A DNA stretch of 64,000 nucleotides, taken from the NCBI GenBank assembly GCA_032718475.1, contig JAUCBJ010001846.1, positions 186,001-250,000 on the forward strand, written 5' to 3'. This DNA comes from Nemertoderma westbladi. Lineage: Eukaryota > Xenacoelomorpha > Nemertodermatida > Nemertodermatidae. Each line of letters begins with the position of its first letter. Position 1 is the first letter of the stretch. The notes below the pieces were generated by a model that was not told the origin of the DNA, did not search any database, and saw only the letters and a list, made by a program, of their open reading frames with translations. Below, in pieces: positions 16,854 through 26,137 of this stretch. Position numbers and translations under genes: made by a program.

Positions 16854-19091
16854 ATGCATTTGAAGTCAAAATTTTTGCAACGAAGTAATCGGTTTTTCTT
16901 GTTGGCTGTGTTGTTGGTGGTGGTGTTATCGCCCTTTAATTTTGAGAGCTCTTTTTTGGTGAAACCAGAGACCTTTAAAATGGTGATCGGTGTGCCGGTG
17001 GCTTTCTTTTTACTTTTGTGTTGGTTTGGGTTGCGCTTAAGTGGTACTCAGATTAGTGGGGCAGTTAAAAATTTGGTGCTTTTTAATGTGCCTAGCAATC
17101 GAATTGTAGCGGCCTTTATTATTTGGTGCACGTTAAGTTTATTGTGGGGTGATTATTTGTTAGATGGGGTGGTGGTGCTCTCTCATTATGTGGCGGCAGT
17201 GATCGCGTATTTTTTGGTTTTGCATAATGTACGAGATGAAAAGGATGTGCAGTTTTGGGTGAACAGTATTGTCTACATTGCCTTGTTGATTAGCATTGTT
17301 GGGATGTTGCAATATGTGTTTGATTTTAGCTGGATTCGCCAAGCGGTCAAGCCTTCAGCCATGTTTGGTAATAAAAATATGGCGGCTCATTTTATTACGC
17401 TCACAACCCCTGTGGTGTTGGCTTGCTTTTTAACCAGCAAAACACAGCGAAAGAGTTTGTTGGTGGGGCTTAGTTTGGCATTTTTATTGGCGTTTTTATT
17501 TATAACCAGAACCCGTGCGGCGTGGTTTTCCGTGTTTGTTGAGCTTGTGTTTTTCTTGGGGTTTATTGTGTATGAATATGTTCGGTATCGCAAGACAACA
17601 TTAAAGCGCCACCACTTATACGCTGTGGGTTTGTTTTTGGGTGTGTTTTTTGTATTAACCAATTTTATTCCCTATGGTCAGGGCAGTTGGTCGTTTACAC
17701 AAATGTACGATATCTTGGTGTCGCGCGTTAATTACACGGTTGAGCAATTCACACAATTTAACAGCCTAAGTAATGTTTACATTAATGAGCGAGTGCCCGC
17801 ATGGCTAAATACTGCCAAGTTAATTGGTAATAATCTTTGGACAGGCACAGGCATTGGCAATTGGTTGAACAGCTACGCCTTTTACCATGATGTGGTGGCC
17901 TCTGATGTGATTTACAATGATAAGGTTCGCTTGCGTCATTTGCATAATGACCATTTAGAGTTGTTTGCGATGGTTGGGATTGTAGGGTATGGCTTATTTT
18001 TGTGGTTGTTGGGGCGTGGGGTGTTTCAGGCGTGTCGATTCTTTTTAAAGAGTGATCAAGCAAGCCGTTATTGGGTGTTGGGTTGTGGGTCTGCCTTGAT
18101 TGGAATTTGTATCAATGCGTGGTTTAGTTTCCCGCTTAAAGTTTTTGCACCGCTAATTTATATGTTTGGCTATGTGGGTTTAATTGCCAATGTGTGTGCC
18201 CGTTTTCAATCCAAACAGACCACAACACCCCCTAGCGTTGGAAAAATTTATGTTTCAACTTACCCGGTGTTGAATGCTTCATTTTATCGTTATTTGTCGC
18301 AGCGATTTAATGTGGGGATTGTTTCAGTGGTATTCGTTGGGTTTTTGTTGGTTAGTTGGGGGGCTTATCGTTATTTGTATAGCGAGCATTTTTACCACAA
18401 GGGTTTGGGTACGTCACATGCCATTAATTCACAAAATATCAGTCGTATCAGTCGTGTGGCGATTAGCTATGCCAGAAACTCTATCCGATATAATCCCTAT
18501 TATTATGATGCGTGGAGTTTGCTTGGAACCGTTTATGTTAAAAATAAGCAGCATAAAAAATCGCTCAGGGTACTTGAAAGAGCGGTTGAGTTAAACCCAA
18601 ATGATTTTGGCCCTTCTATGAATTTGGCAACCACCTATTATCATTTAGGGAAGTTGGATGAGGCGATTGCGCTGATAGAACGTGTGCTGGTGTTATACCC
18701 TAATATGTTGAGTATTTGGGTGCGTTATGGCACTTTTTTGGTTAAAAAGCGAGCCGGCAATCGACTAAAAGAGGTGTTATATACGGCTATTTCATTGGAT
18801 CGTCGTTCAGGCTATAGGGCAGCGCCTTCTATTTCGGTTTTAGCAAGGCTTGTTAGTTTGGCAGCAGTTGTACTTCCTCATCTTTATCAAGCCATTGCGC
18901 TACGCCCCAATGATAGCGCCCTTTATTTAGAGATAAGTGCTAGTTATTTGTTGACAGGCAAGGGGCAGTTGGCTTATGACGCAGTTCAAAAAGCCATTGC
19001 AATTAAACCCAGCCTTGAGCAAACGCCATTGGTTCAGCAGATGTTAGCGGGTGCGAAGTCGTTGATTGCTTCAAAAAAGAAGCCTAAGTAA
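16854..19091 (+). CDS. O-antigen ligase/polymerase (Wzy/WaaL-like) membrane protein with TPR tail, copy 2
   Basis: This is a paralogue of the preceding gene with the same architecture: many membrane helices, FGNKNMAAHF, FITRTRAAWFS, TGTGIGNWLNSYAFYHD, RHLHNDHLELFAMVGIVGYG, then a long TPR tail (SLLGTVYVKNKQHKKSLRVL, ERAVELNPNDFGPSMNLATT). I chose ATG 16854, preceded by AAAGGTG; an in-frame GTG at 16845 is possible. The protein is 745 residues from 16854. The two genes are probably one transcript from tandem duplication. The loop between the ligase motifs differs from copy 1, so the copies may use different acceptors or glycans. Confidence 0.82.
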   Translation: MHLKSKFLQRSNRFFLLAVLLVVVLSPFNFESSFLVKPETFKMVIGVPVAFFLLLCWFGLRLSGTQISGAVKNLVLFNVPSNRIVAAFIIWCTLSLLWGDYLLDGVVVLSHYVAAVIAYFLVLHNVRDEKDVQFWVNSIVYIALLISIVGMLQYVFDFSWIRQAVKPSAMFGNKNMAAHFITLTTPVVLACFLTSKTQRKSLLVGLSLAFLLAFLFITRTRAAWFSVFVELVFFLGFIVYEYVRYRKTTLKRHHLYAVGLFLGVFFVLTNFIPYGQGSWSFTQMYDILVSRVNYTVEQFTQFNSLSNVYINERVPAWLNTAKLIGNNLWTGTGIGNWLNSYAFYHDVVASDVIYNDKVRLRHLHNDHLELFAMVGIVGYGLFLWLLGRGVFQACRFFLKSDQASRYWVLGCGSALIGICINAWFSFPLKVFAPLIYMFGYVGLIANVCARFQSKQTTTPPSVGKIYVSTYPVLNASFYRYLSQRFNVGIVSVVFVGFLLVSWGAYRYLYSEHFYHKGLGTSHAINSQNISRISRVAISYARNSIRYNPYYYDAWSLLGTVYVKNKQHKKSLRVLERAVELNPNDFGPSMNLATTYYHLGKLDEAIALIERVLVLYPNMLSIWVRYGTFLVKKRAGNRLKEVLYTAISLDRRSGYRAAPSISVLARLVSLAAVVLPHLYQAIALRPNDSALYLEISASYLLTGKGQLAYDAVQKAIAIKPSLEQTPLVQQMLAGAKSLIASKKKPK

Positions 19092-19145
19092 GGCTAAGAG
19101 TTAGTAGAGGGCTTGTTTGTAGGTGGTTGTGGCTAGAGGCGGGGG

Positions 19146-19172
19146 AAAGTGTTTTGAAAAGCACTTTTCTAT
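19146..19172 (+). terminator. Possible weak terminator after the Wzy-like pair
   Basis: AAAGTG (19146-19151) and CACTTT (19162-19167) can form a 6-bp stem extended by inner A-T pairs, followed by TTCTATTT. It lies 55 bases after the second ligase-like gene. The T tract is interrupted, so this is a weak call. Confidence 0.35.
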
Positions 19173-19345
19173 TTCGCTTTAAACTCAAGTCTAGCTAGCA
19201 ATTAGTAAACGCCCTGCTTATTGGTAAATTAGTAGCTAAATTCTTGCTTGTCCTTGCGTATTACATGCAAGCATTGAGTTCATTGCAAAGAACTTTTACA
19301 ACAGGTTTTTTGTTTTGGGCTGTTGGTTGTTAGATGCTGGTGATT

Positions 19346-19663
19346 TCATCGACGTTCAATGAGGCCAAGTTTTTTTAACGCTGAGCGAATAGCACCTTTG
19401 GTTCGTTCATGTTTTAGAGCGATCTCAGGTATGGAAGAGACAGCTTGGAAGGCGGATTGCAACGCTTCTGTTTCTTGGTCCGTCCAACGTATTCCAGCAT
19501 TTTTGGGAGGTTTACTTTTTTTAGCGGATTTTTAATGTGTTTGATAGCGCAAAAATAGCCCTGATAACATCCGCGCTATTATTATAGGGGGATTTGTTGG
19601 GAAGCAATTCCCCAGTCTATTGGCTGGCGCTTTTAGTGTTTTAATGCAGTATTCAATTTCCAT
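19346..19663 (-). pseudogene. Small SANT/Myb-like DNA-binding-type protein, three frameshifts
   Basis: AGGGAGG precedes an ATG at 19663 that starts MEIEYCIKTLKAPANRLG. The C-terminus in another frame reads NAGIRWTDQETEALQSAF, then IALKHERTKGAIRSALKKLG and ends LIERR at 19346. This helix pattern (W-x-x-x-E...L...F...I...RT-x-GAI-x-x-R/A-L-x-K-L-G) is a familiar SANT/Myb-like small domain in gammaproteobacteria. The parts join if one base is restored at each of three runs: G5 at 19587-19591, A5 at 19551-19555 and T7 at 19516-19522 (plus-strand view). The restored middle would read FPTNPPYNN and VIRAIF, as in relatives. Its function is unknown; DNA binding is inferred. Confidence 0.7.
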
Positions 19664-19812
19664 ATTGCCTCCCTTTGTAAAATATTTCTTTAAAAATCAA
19701 AAAGAATCCACTAAAGCGCCTTATAAGGCATTTTGAGAATGTGCTTTGAAATTTTTTAGGATGAAAAGCCCTTTAATCTAGGCTAACCAATGACAATTTA
19801 GCTCAACAAGGT

Positions 19813-20682
19813 TTAACGCATAACCGATTCAATCAACTGTCCAATTAGGGCAGGCGATTTAGCCACGCCAACGCCACAAGACTCTAAATGCTTAATTTTA
19901 TCCTGCGCGCTGCCTTGGCCGCCGCTAATAATTGCCCCTGCATGTCCCATTCGTTTACCTGGGGGGGCCGTTACACCTGCAATGTAAGCAACAACTGGTT
20001 TTGAAACGTTGGATTGAATAAAATCAGCCGCCTCTTCCTCAGCGCTGCCACCAATTTCACCCACCATGACAATCGCTTCAGTTTGGGCATCTTTTTCAAA
20101 CCGATCCAAACAATCAATAAAACTCAAGCCATGAATGGGGTCACCACCAATGCCAACACAGGTGCTTTGCCCTAGGCCGTTTTCAGTGGTTTGCTTAACG
20201 GTTTCATAGGTTAAGGTGCCAGAGCGAGACACAATGCCAATTTTGCCTACTTTGTGAATAAAGCCTGGCATAATCCCAATTTTACAAGCCCCTGGGGTGA
20301 TAATGCCTGGGCAGTTGGGACCAATTAAAATACTACCACTTGCTTGCAAGGCTTGTTTGACTTTTAGCATATCAAGCACGGGAATGCCTTCGGTAATGCA
20401 CACAATGGTTTCAATGCCTGCATCAATGGCCTCTAGTATGGAATCCGCCGCAAAAGGCGGGGGTACATAAATCACCGTGGTATTGGCACCTGTCTCGTGC
20501 TTAACCTGCAAAACGGTATTAAAAACGGGCAAATTTAGATGAGTTGAACCGCCCTTCCCCGGGGTCACCCCACCAACTAATTGGGTGCCGTATTCAAGGG
20601 CTTGTTCAGAATGAAAGGTGCCTTGTTTGCCGGTAAAGCCTTGACAGATAACTTTTGTGTTTTCTCCAACAATAATTGACAT
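19813..20682 (-). CDS. sucD: Succinyl-CoA synthetase, alpha subunit
   Basis: SucD with SucC interconverts succinyl-CoA and succinate with nucleotide phosphorylation in the TCA cycle. The 289-residue protein begins [21 protein letters not shown] (CoA-binding Rossmann fold), with [35 protein letters not shown] and [10 protein letters not shown], whose His is the phosphorylated residue. I chose ATG 20682, ten bases after the sucC stop with GGAG between, rather than the longer frame that overlaps sucC. It is the second gene of the sucC-sucD pair. No sucAB or sdh genes adjoin it; sdh lies at 58.8 kb. Confidence 0.96.
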   Translation of the reverse strand: MSIIVGENTKVICQGFTGKQGTFHSEQALEYGTQLVGGVTPGKGGSTHLNLPVFNTVLQVKHETGANTTVIYVPPPFAADSILEAIDAGIETIVCITEGIPVLDMLKVKQALQASGSILIGPNCPGIITPGACKIGIMPGFIHKVGKIGIVSRSGTLTYETVKQTTENGLGQSTCVGIGGDPIHGLSFIDCLDRFEKDAQTEAIVMVGEIGGSAEEEAADFIQSNVSKPVVAYIAGVTAPPGKRMGHAGAIISGGQGSAQDKIKHLESCGVGVAKSPALIGQLIESVMR

Positions 20683-20692
20683 GGGTTTCTCC

Positions 20693-21856
20693 TTATGAGG
20701 TGGCGATTTTAACGGATTTTTCAGCTGCAAGTTGTAAGTTTTCAGCCGTTACAATACTCAAACCTGAGTTGTTAAGCATTTCAAGGGCTTGGGTGGCGTT
20801 GGTACCCTCCAAACGCACCACTAAGGGGATATCTAGCCCAATTTCTTTCACCGCTTGAATGATCCCTTCAGCAATCAAGTTGCAGCGCACAATGCCGCCA
20901 AAAATGTTGATTAAAATAGCTTTAATGTTTTTTTCACTGCGAATAATCTTAAAGGCTTCTGTTACCCTTGCTGCGGTGGCCGTGCCCCCTACATCTAAAA
21001 AGTTAGCCGGCTTTCCGCCGTGAATTTGAATAATATCCATGGTTGCCATCGCAAGCCCAGCACCGTTTACCATACAAGCAATGTTGCCATCAAGGGAAAC
21101 GTAGTTGAGGTCATGTTTGGCAGCTTCCACCTCTTTTTGGTTTTCTTGGGAGGGGTCATACATGGCTTGAAGGTCAGCGTGGCGATACAGGGCGTTATCG
21201 TCAATGTTAATTTTGCCATCTAGAGCGAATATATCACCCGACTTGGTCACAATTAAGGGGTTTATTTCAATCAGTGATAAGTCTTTTTGAATGACCAAAT
21301 CGTATAAACGTTGCATCACGCCCACAAATTGTTTGAAGGTGTTGCCACTAAGTTTTAGAAAAAAAGCCGCTTGTCGTGCTTGAAAGGCTTGAAGGCCAAT
21401 GCACATGTTGATTTGAAGGGTTAGAATTTTTTCAGGCTCCTTTTCACTTACCTGTTCAATATCCATACCGCCTGCGGCTGAAATAATAAAAGCGATAGAT
21501 TTATTTTGCCGATCCACCAAGGCACTTAAATAAAGTTCTTGCTCAATGGCAGCACCACTTTCGATTAGCACTGAATTAATGGGTTGGGGTTGGCCTGCAC
21601 TTTGATAAGTTTCTAAGGTGCTACCCATGAGTTCATTGGTGGCCGCTTCAACCGCTTCAAGGGTTTTACATAACTTAATACCCCCTGCTTTGCCGCGACC
21701 CCCTGCGTGCACTTGAGCTTTAACCACCCAAATGTTGCTATCAATGCTTTGAGCGGCTACTTTGGCCTCACTAGCATTGGTAGCCAGTTTTGAAGCTAGG
21801 GTGGGGATGTTGAAGTTTTTAAAAAGGGCTTTGGATTGGTATTCGTGTATATTCAT
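20693..21856 (-). CDS. sucC: Succinyl-CoA synthetase, beta subunit (ADP-forming type)
   Basis: This ATP-grasp subunit starts [12 protein letters not shown], the typical SucC opening. It shows [18 protein letters not shown] (nucleotide-binding), [23 protein letters not shown], and [16 protein letters not shown] near the end. Its 387 residues are normal. The gene leads a sucC-sucD unit; pyrF lies 76 bases upstream on the same strand and may be cotranscribed. Succinyl-CoA synthetase would pair with the succinate dehydrogenase encoded near the other end of the window. Confidence 0.96.
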   Translation of the reverse strand: MNIHEYQSKALFKNFNIPTLASKLATNASEAKVAAQSIDSNIWVVKAQVHAGGRGKAGGIKLCKTLEAVEAATNELMGSTLETYQSAGQPQPINSVLIESGAAIEQELYLSALVDRQNKSIAFIISAAGGMDIEQVSEKEPEKILTLQINMCIGLQAFQARQAAFFLKLSGNTFKQFVGVMQRLYDLVIQKDLSLIEINPLIVTKSGDIFALDGKINIDDNALYRHADLQAMYDPSQENQKEVEAAKHDLNYVSLDGNIACMVNGAGLAMATMDIIQIHGGKPANFLDVGGTATAARVTEAFKIIRSEKNIKAILINIFGGIVRCNLIAEGIIQAVKEIGLDIPLVVRLEGTNATQALEMLNNSGLSIVTAENLQLAAEKSVKIATS

Positions 21857-21932
21857 GCTGGCTCAATTGTGTTGTAAATAGGGGTAGAAAAGATGCAAGT
21901 ATTGTATTTTTTTTACCCCCTTCGGTCAAAAA

Positions 21933-22616
21933 TTATTGATCCCCTATGTGATTTAAAATGTTTTCGAGTTGTTTGACAGGTTGTTTCGATTGAGTAATGG
22001 AACGGCCTATCACCAAATAATCGCTCCCACTTTCAAGGGCAACTTTAGGGGTGGTAATACGTTTTTGGTCGTGGCTTGAATCAGTTGGCAAGCGAATACC
22101 GGGGGTAATAATTTGAAGGCTGGGGTAGTGTTTTTTAATCAAGGTTGCTTCTTGTGCGCTGGCCACCACGCCCGCACAATTGGTCATTTTTGCATTATAA
22201 GCCCGCTTGAGAATTAAGATTTCTAAATTGGCATTAATGCCTAAACTTGTTAGGTCGTCTTGATCTAAACAGGTTAGGACCGTCACACCCAATATGCCCA
22301 TGTTGGTACTTGCTTGGGTAGCGGCTTCTAGTATTTTTTGGTGGCCGTGCACGGTGCAAAATTCAATGGGGTATTGGTTAAGTTGGGTGATGGCACCATA
22401 AACTGTTTGGGGTACATCATAAAATTTAAGGTCCGCAAATATTTTTTTACCGCGATCAGCGAGTGCTTCGATGGTGGAAAAATACTGGCCACTGCCTAAA
22501 AGTTCTAACCCAATTTTATAAAAATTAATTTGATCCCCTAGGGTTTCAACAAGTTGTAGGGCTTGGGTTTGGTTGGGGTAATCTAATGCCACAATCAGTT
22601 TACCTTTAATGTCCAT
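21933..22616 (-). CDS. pyrF: Orotidine 5'-phosphate decarboxylase
   Basis: PyrF performs the last step of UMP synthesis, decarboxylating OMP. The 227-residue protein has LIVALDYPN at the N-terminus, FADLKFYDVPQTV carrying the catalytic Asp-Lys-Asp cluster, and VIGRSIT in the C-terminal phosphate-binding loop preceded by ITPGIRL. Length and motif order match the bacterial family. It is far from the pyrRBC' operon of this window (37.9-41.9 kb), as is common in gammaproteobacteria. The divergent thiS starts 67 bases away. Confidence 0.95.
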   Translation of the reverse strand: MDIKGKLIVALDYPNQTQALQLVETLGDQINFYKIGLELLGSGQYFSTIEALADRGKKIFADLKFYDVPQTVYGAITQLNQYPIEFCTVHGHQKILEAATQASTNMGILGVTVLTCLDQDDLTSLGINANLEILILKRAYNAKMTNCAGVVASAQEATLIKKHYPSLQIITPGIRLPTDSSHDQKRITTPKVALESGSDYLVIGRSITQSKQPVKQLENILNHIGDQ

Positions 22617-22683
22617 GTTTGCTTGGTAATGAGTGTTAATTAGGGTTTATAATAAGCCATTTTTAATCAATACAACTTTTGTG

Positions 22684-22884
22684 ATGAATATAACACTCAA
22701 TGGCAACTCAACCACAATTGAGTCACAAAGTACCATTGCCCAGCTTTTAGAAAAAATAGAACTCAACAATCACCCTGTGGCGGTTGAGGTAAACCAACAA
22801 ATTATCAAGCGCTCCTTGCATTCAGCGCATTTTTTAGCGCCCGATGATCGGGTTGAAATTGTACAAGCCATTGGCGGGGGGTAG
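22684..22884 (+). CDS. thiS: Sulfur carrier protein ThiS
   Basis: ThiS carries sulfur as a C-terminal thiocarboxylate for the thiazole ring of thiamine. The 66 residues show the ubiquitin-like pattern: [31 protein letters not shown], and [13 protein letters not shown]. The terminal Gly-Gly is the activated end. I chose the ATG at 22684; the longer frame from 22633 adds a stretch with no homology. thiG follows two bases after the stop. No thiamine-pyrophosphate riboswitch is recognisable in the 67-base leader. Confidence 0.93.
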   Translation: MNITLNGNSTTIESQSTIAQLLEKIELNNHPVAVEVNQQIIKRSLHSAHFLAPDDRVEIVQAIGGG

Positions 22885-22886
22885 CG

Positions 22887-23657
22887 ATGTTAACAATTGG
22901 AAAATATGAACTACACTCAAGACTTTTGGTCGGAACAGGTAAGTACCAAGATTTCACCCAAACAAAAGCAGCGGTTGTTGAAAGCGGGGCGCAAATGGTC
23001 ACCGCCTCGATTCGCCGAACTAACATTGGGCAATCAAATAATGAACCCAATTTGTTAGATTACCTGCCGCCTGAAAAATTTATTTTACTGCCCAACACCG
23101 CGGGTTGTTACACAGCAGAGGATGCCATTCGCACCTGTCAGCTCGCGCGCGAACTACTAGGCGGCCACAACCTAGTAAAACTTGAAGTGTTGGGGGATGA
23201 AAAAACCCTCTACCCCAATGTGGTTCAAACCATTCAGGCGGCCAAGGTGTTGGTGGAAGATGGCTTTGATGTGATGGTCTACACTAGCGATGACCCGATT
23301 GTGGCCAAAGAATTAGAGGCGATGGGTTGTAAAAGTGTCATGCCCTTGGCAGCACCGATTGGCTCTGGCTTAGGGATGCGCAATCCCTTTAACTTAATGA
23401 TGATTATCGAGCAAGCAAACGTGCCGATTATTGTTGATGCAGGCGTTGGTACCGCCTCTGACGTTTCAAAAGTAATGGAACTAGGCTGCGACGGAGTACT
23501 ACTCAACACCGCCATTGCCGGGGCCAAACACCCCATTCAAATGGCACGCGCGATGAAACATGCCGCCATTGCAGGAAGAGAGGCCTATTTAGCCGGGCGT
23601 ATTCCTAAAAAATTATACGGCTCGGCTTCATCGCCAATTGACGGGTTATTTTTTTAA
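22887..23657 (+). CDS. thiG: Thiazole synthase ThiG
   Basis: ThiG forms the thiazole phosphate of thiamine from deoxyxylulose phosphate, dehydroglycine and ThiS thiocarboxylate. The 256 residues include [52 protein letters not shown] with the Schiff-base Lys, [15 protein letters not shown] and [11 protein letters not shown], then [12 protein letters not shown]. It is coupled to thiS. No thiF, thiH or thiE is nearby, so the rest of the pathway must be elsewhere. The last 37 bases of this gene region recur 3.3 kb downstream, which marks the boundary of an accessory segment. Confidence 0.96.
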   Translation: MLTIGKYELHSRLLVGTGKYQDFTQTKAAVVESGAQMVTASIRRTNIGQSNNEPNLLDYLPPEKFILLPNTAGCYTAEDAIRTCQLARELLGGHNLVKLEVLGDEKTLYPNVVQTIQAAKVLVEDGFDVMVYTSDDPIVAKELEAMGCKSVMPLAAPIGSGLGMRNPFNLMMIIEQANVPIIVDAGVGTASDVSKVMELGCDGVLLNTAIAGAKHPIQMARAMKHAAIAGREAYLAGRIPKKLYGSASSPIDGLFF

Positions 23658-23660
23658 AAA
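23624..23660 (+). repeat. Direct repeat copy 1: thiG 3' end
   Basis: This 37-base stretch (GGCTTCATCGCCAATTGACG, then GGTTATTTTTTTAAAAA) covers the last codons and stop of thiG. It recurs at 26910-26946 with two mismatches. The span between the copies holds the autotransporter and degenerate sequence, so the pair may be an attachment-site-like duplication. Confidence 0.75.
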
Positions 23661-23691
23661 CAAGGAGCAGCACACCCTCCACACCCCTGCA

Positions 23692-23710
23692 AATAATGAT
23701 AATCATGCAA
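23692..23710 (+). promoter_or_regulatory. Fur-box-like site upstream of the autotransporter
   Basis: AATAATGATAATCATGCAA matches 14 consecutive positions (ATAATGATAATCAT) of the classical 19-bp Fur box; the last four bases diverge. It sits about 145 bases upstream of the autotransporter ATG. The match suggests iron-dependent repression. The distance is long but workable if the promoter lies nearby. Confidence 0.55.
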
Positions 23711-23854
23711 CGAGGGCACAAAAACACATTGAAAAATCCTTAATTTTTACATAGACTGCCAGCTGGGGTTAACATTTAATCAAAACAAATACCACTGATT
23801 TAATAGAGTTTTATTCCACAAGATTTCGCTACATTAACACAAGGGGTACATGAC

Positions 23855-26137
23855 ATGACATTTTCACACCGTATTTTTCAATTTCTTAAAGCGCTCACGG
23901 CTATATTGTTTTGTGGGTTTTTTCCTGTTCAGTTATTGGCGGTGGATGTACCTGCGACAATGACGATAACTACTAGTAATGCAGGTGATCTGCTGAGTAG
24001 TGCAATATTTCATGACATCAGCCGTGATGGGAAGGTGGTGGTAGGTAATCATAATGGTAGTGCGCTTCATTTTGCTTTAGCGGATAGCGCTCCCACAGGA
24101 ACAATAACAGCCCTACCCAGTACCCTAGGCCAAACTAGCTCAGGCGCATATGCCACCAATCAAGATGGTAGTGTGATTGTAGGCTGGGCTCATAATATTC
24201 ATGGGAGAAAAAAAGCCTTTCGCTTGGAAACTACCCCCAATAACCCAAGCAACGCAGGCATGCAAAACTTAAGTTCAGCGTCGCCAAATGATTCAGAAGC
24301 CTTAAACGTTAGTGCCGATGGCAATGTGGTGGTGGGTTGGTCACATAAAGCTGACTGGTCTGAGAATGCGTTTCGCTGGCGGGCGGATATTGGTATGCAA
24401 GAGTTAGATATGAGTTCAATACTTTACAATCCTGCCTACTACTCAGAAATAAATAAAAAATCAAGAGCCTTGGCCGCCAGTGAGGATGGCAAGTCCATTG
24501 TGGGTTATGTACGCACTGTTGGCGTGAACGGAAATCTTGTGCAGGGAACAACGTTTCCCACCCACAAACAAACCTCGATCGAGAGAGAGTTACTTGCCTT
24601 TTTTTGGCGCGAAGATCCTTTTGATAATACAAAGGGAACGGTGTACACGTTGACCAACACCATTGGGAATATTGAAGATCAATCCGTTGCCTATGACATC
24701 AGCTCTGATGGTAAGGTCATTGTGGGCTGGGCCTATAACAGAGCCTTGGGAAATGACAGAGCCTTTCGCTGGGTATTAGCTGATGCTACTGATCCGCATA
24801 GCTCTGCAGGTATGGAAAATTTAGGTGCAATAAATTTAACGCTTGGCTCAAGAGCCTATGGCGTTAATGGGGATGGAACAGTGATTGTGGGTCAAACAAT
24901 TAATTCTCTCAATATTTCAATAGGCTTTCGCTGGGAAGAAGGTGGCGGAATAGAATATGTTGGAAATTGGCTTATTCGTAAGGGTATAAATCCAGCAGAT
25001 GTTTACAATTTGAATGATGCAATCGCTGTCTCCAACGATGGCAACACCATTATAGGTACAGAATACATCGCGCGTTTCGTCCCCACCAGCACAATCGTAT
25101 CCCCACCACCCGTTGATCCAGTTGATCCACCACCAACCACCATAACAAACCCCGCCCCCAACGCCGGCCAAGCCGCTGCTATCAGCATGTCAGCCTCTCG
25201 CGAGGCCAGCTTTTTCATTGCAAGCGGCCTGTTATATGCCCTAGCTAATGATGCGTTTGATGGTTTTTTCCTCCCGCCTTTTTGTGATGATGAGGATGAA
25301 AACAACAAACGACACGCCTCCATCCACCTATTGGGTCAGCTGGATAAAGAAAAAGAAGATTGCTTTAATGCATCAAGGCATTCAAACGGTGCTTATCAAC
25401 TCAGTTTTAATCACCAAAGCTCACAAGGTTTGAGTTATGGTTTGGGCTTTAATGTTGGAAAAACGCAACATCAATTGGCGAATTTGGCCTTTAATTCAAG
25501 TGCGAACCGCCCCGAGTTTTCTGCCCATATTCGCACCCCTATTTTGCCCAACACCTACCTCACGTTATCAGCCAATCAGCATGATCGAGCCTATCAAATT
25601 CATCGTCATTCCATCAAAGGGGTCGAAAATGCCCATGGATCGCTCAGCGCACAAGGGCAAACCTACAATGCCTTGCTAACCCACCCGTTTAGTATTGGGG
25701 ATATTCGTTTTTCACCGATGCTGGGTTTGAGCTACCAACAATTAAATATTTCAGCTTATGATGAGCGCACCAGTCGAGCTGTTTTCCCTTTTCATCTATC
25801 CGCTGGCCATAACAACGTTATGCGAGCGCAAGCAGGTATACAGGCCAAAGTTGCTTTGAGCCAGTTGACAAAACTCTCCCTTAAATTTAATGCACTACAA
25901 GACATTCATCGCGACATAAGCCCCATCAATGCCAGTGCAGGGGGGTTCACCATGCTTAGTAATTTTGATCCAAACGCTGTATTGGACGATCAAGATTATG
26001 CCACGGCTTTGAATTTGAACTTCACTCATCGCGTTGATCAGCATCATCGGCTTGGGTTTAATGTTGAGTTGAAAAATCCGTTTTATCAGCAGGGCAATGA
26101 GTTTCAAGTAAGCCTTGAGCAGGTTATTGAGTTTTAA
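23855..26137 (+). CDS. Autotransporter with HAF-repeat passenger
   Basis: A signal peptide (about residues 1-29, cleavage near LLAVDVPA) leads into a passenger of about seven imperfect repeats. Each has the core D(G)-x-V-V-V-G-W followed by A-F-R-W: HDISRDGKVVVG, NQDGSVIVGWAH, SADGNVVVGWSH, SEDGKSIVGYV, SSDGKVIVGWAY, NGDGTVIVGQT, SNDGNTIIG. This is the extracellular HAF-repeat pattern, probably a beta-propeller-like surface domain. A Pro-rich linker (PPPVDPVDPPP, about residue 415) precedes a C-terminal beta-barrel (about 475-760) with alternating strands that ends in Phe. It is a type V secreted surface protein. No protease or adhesin motif is evident. A Fur-like box lies upstream. Confidence 0.85.
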   Translation: MTFSHRIFQFLKALTAILFCGFFPVQLLAVDVPATMTITTSNAGDLLSSAIFHDISRDGKVVVGNHNGSALHFALADSAPTGTITALPSTLGQTSSGAYATNQDGSVIVGWAHNIHGRKKAFRLETTPNNPSNAGMQNLSSASPNDSEALNVSADGNVVVGWSHKADWSENAFRWRADIGMQELDMSSILYNPAYYSEINKKSRALAASEDGKSIVGYVRTVGVNGNLVQGTTFPTHKQTSIERELLAFFWREDPFDNTKGTVYTLTNTIGNIEDQSVAYDISSDGKVIVGWAYNRALGNDRAFRWVLADATDPHSSAGMENLGAINLTLGSRAYGVNGDGTVIVGQTINSLNISIGFRWEEGGGIEYVGNWLIRKGINPADVYNLNDAIAVSNDGNTIIGTEYIARFVPTSTIVSPPPVDPVDPPPTTITNPAPNAGQAAAISMSASREASFFIASGLLYALANDAFDGFFLPPFCDDEDENNKRHASIHLLGQLDKEKEDCFNASRHSNGAYQLSFNHQSSQGLSYGLGFNVGKTQHQLANLAFNSSANRPEFSAHIRTPILPNTYLTLSANQHDRAYQIHRHSIKGVENAHGSLSAQGQTYNALLTHPFSIGDIRFSPMLGLSYQQLNISAYDERTSRAVFPFHLSAGHNNVMRAQAGIQAKVALSQLTKLSLKFNALQDIHRDISPINASAGGFTMLSNFDPNAVLDDQDYATALNLNFTHRVDQHHRLGFNVELKNPFYQQGNEFQVSLEQVIEF

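Noticed and set aside
22617-22683. Possible TPP riboswitch before thiS
   Set aside because: The 67-base gap is too short and has no CTGAGA-type thi box.
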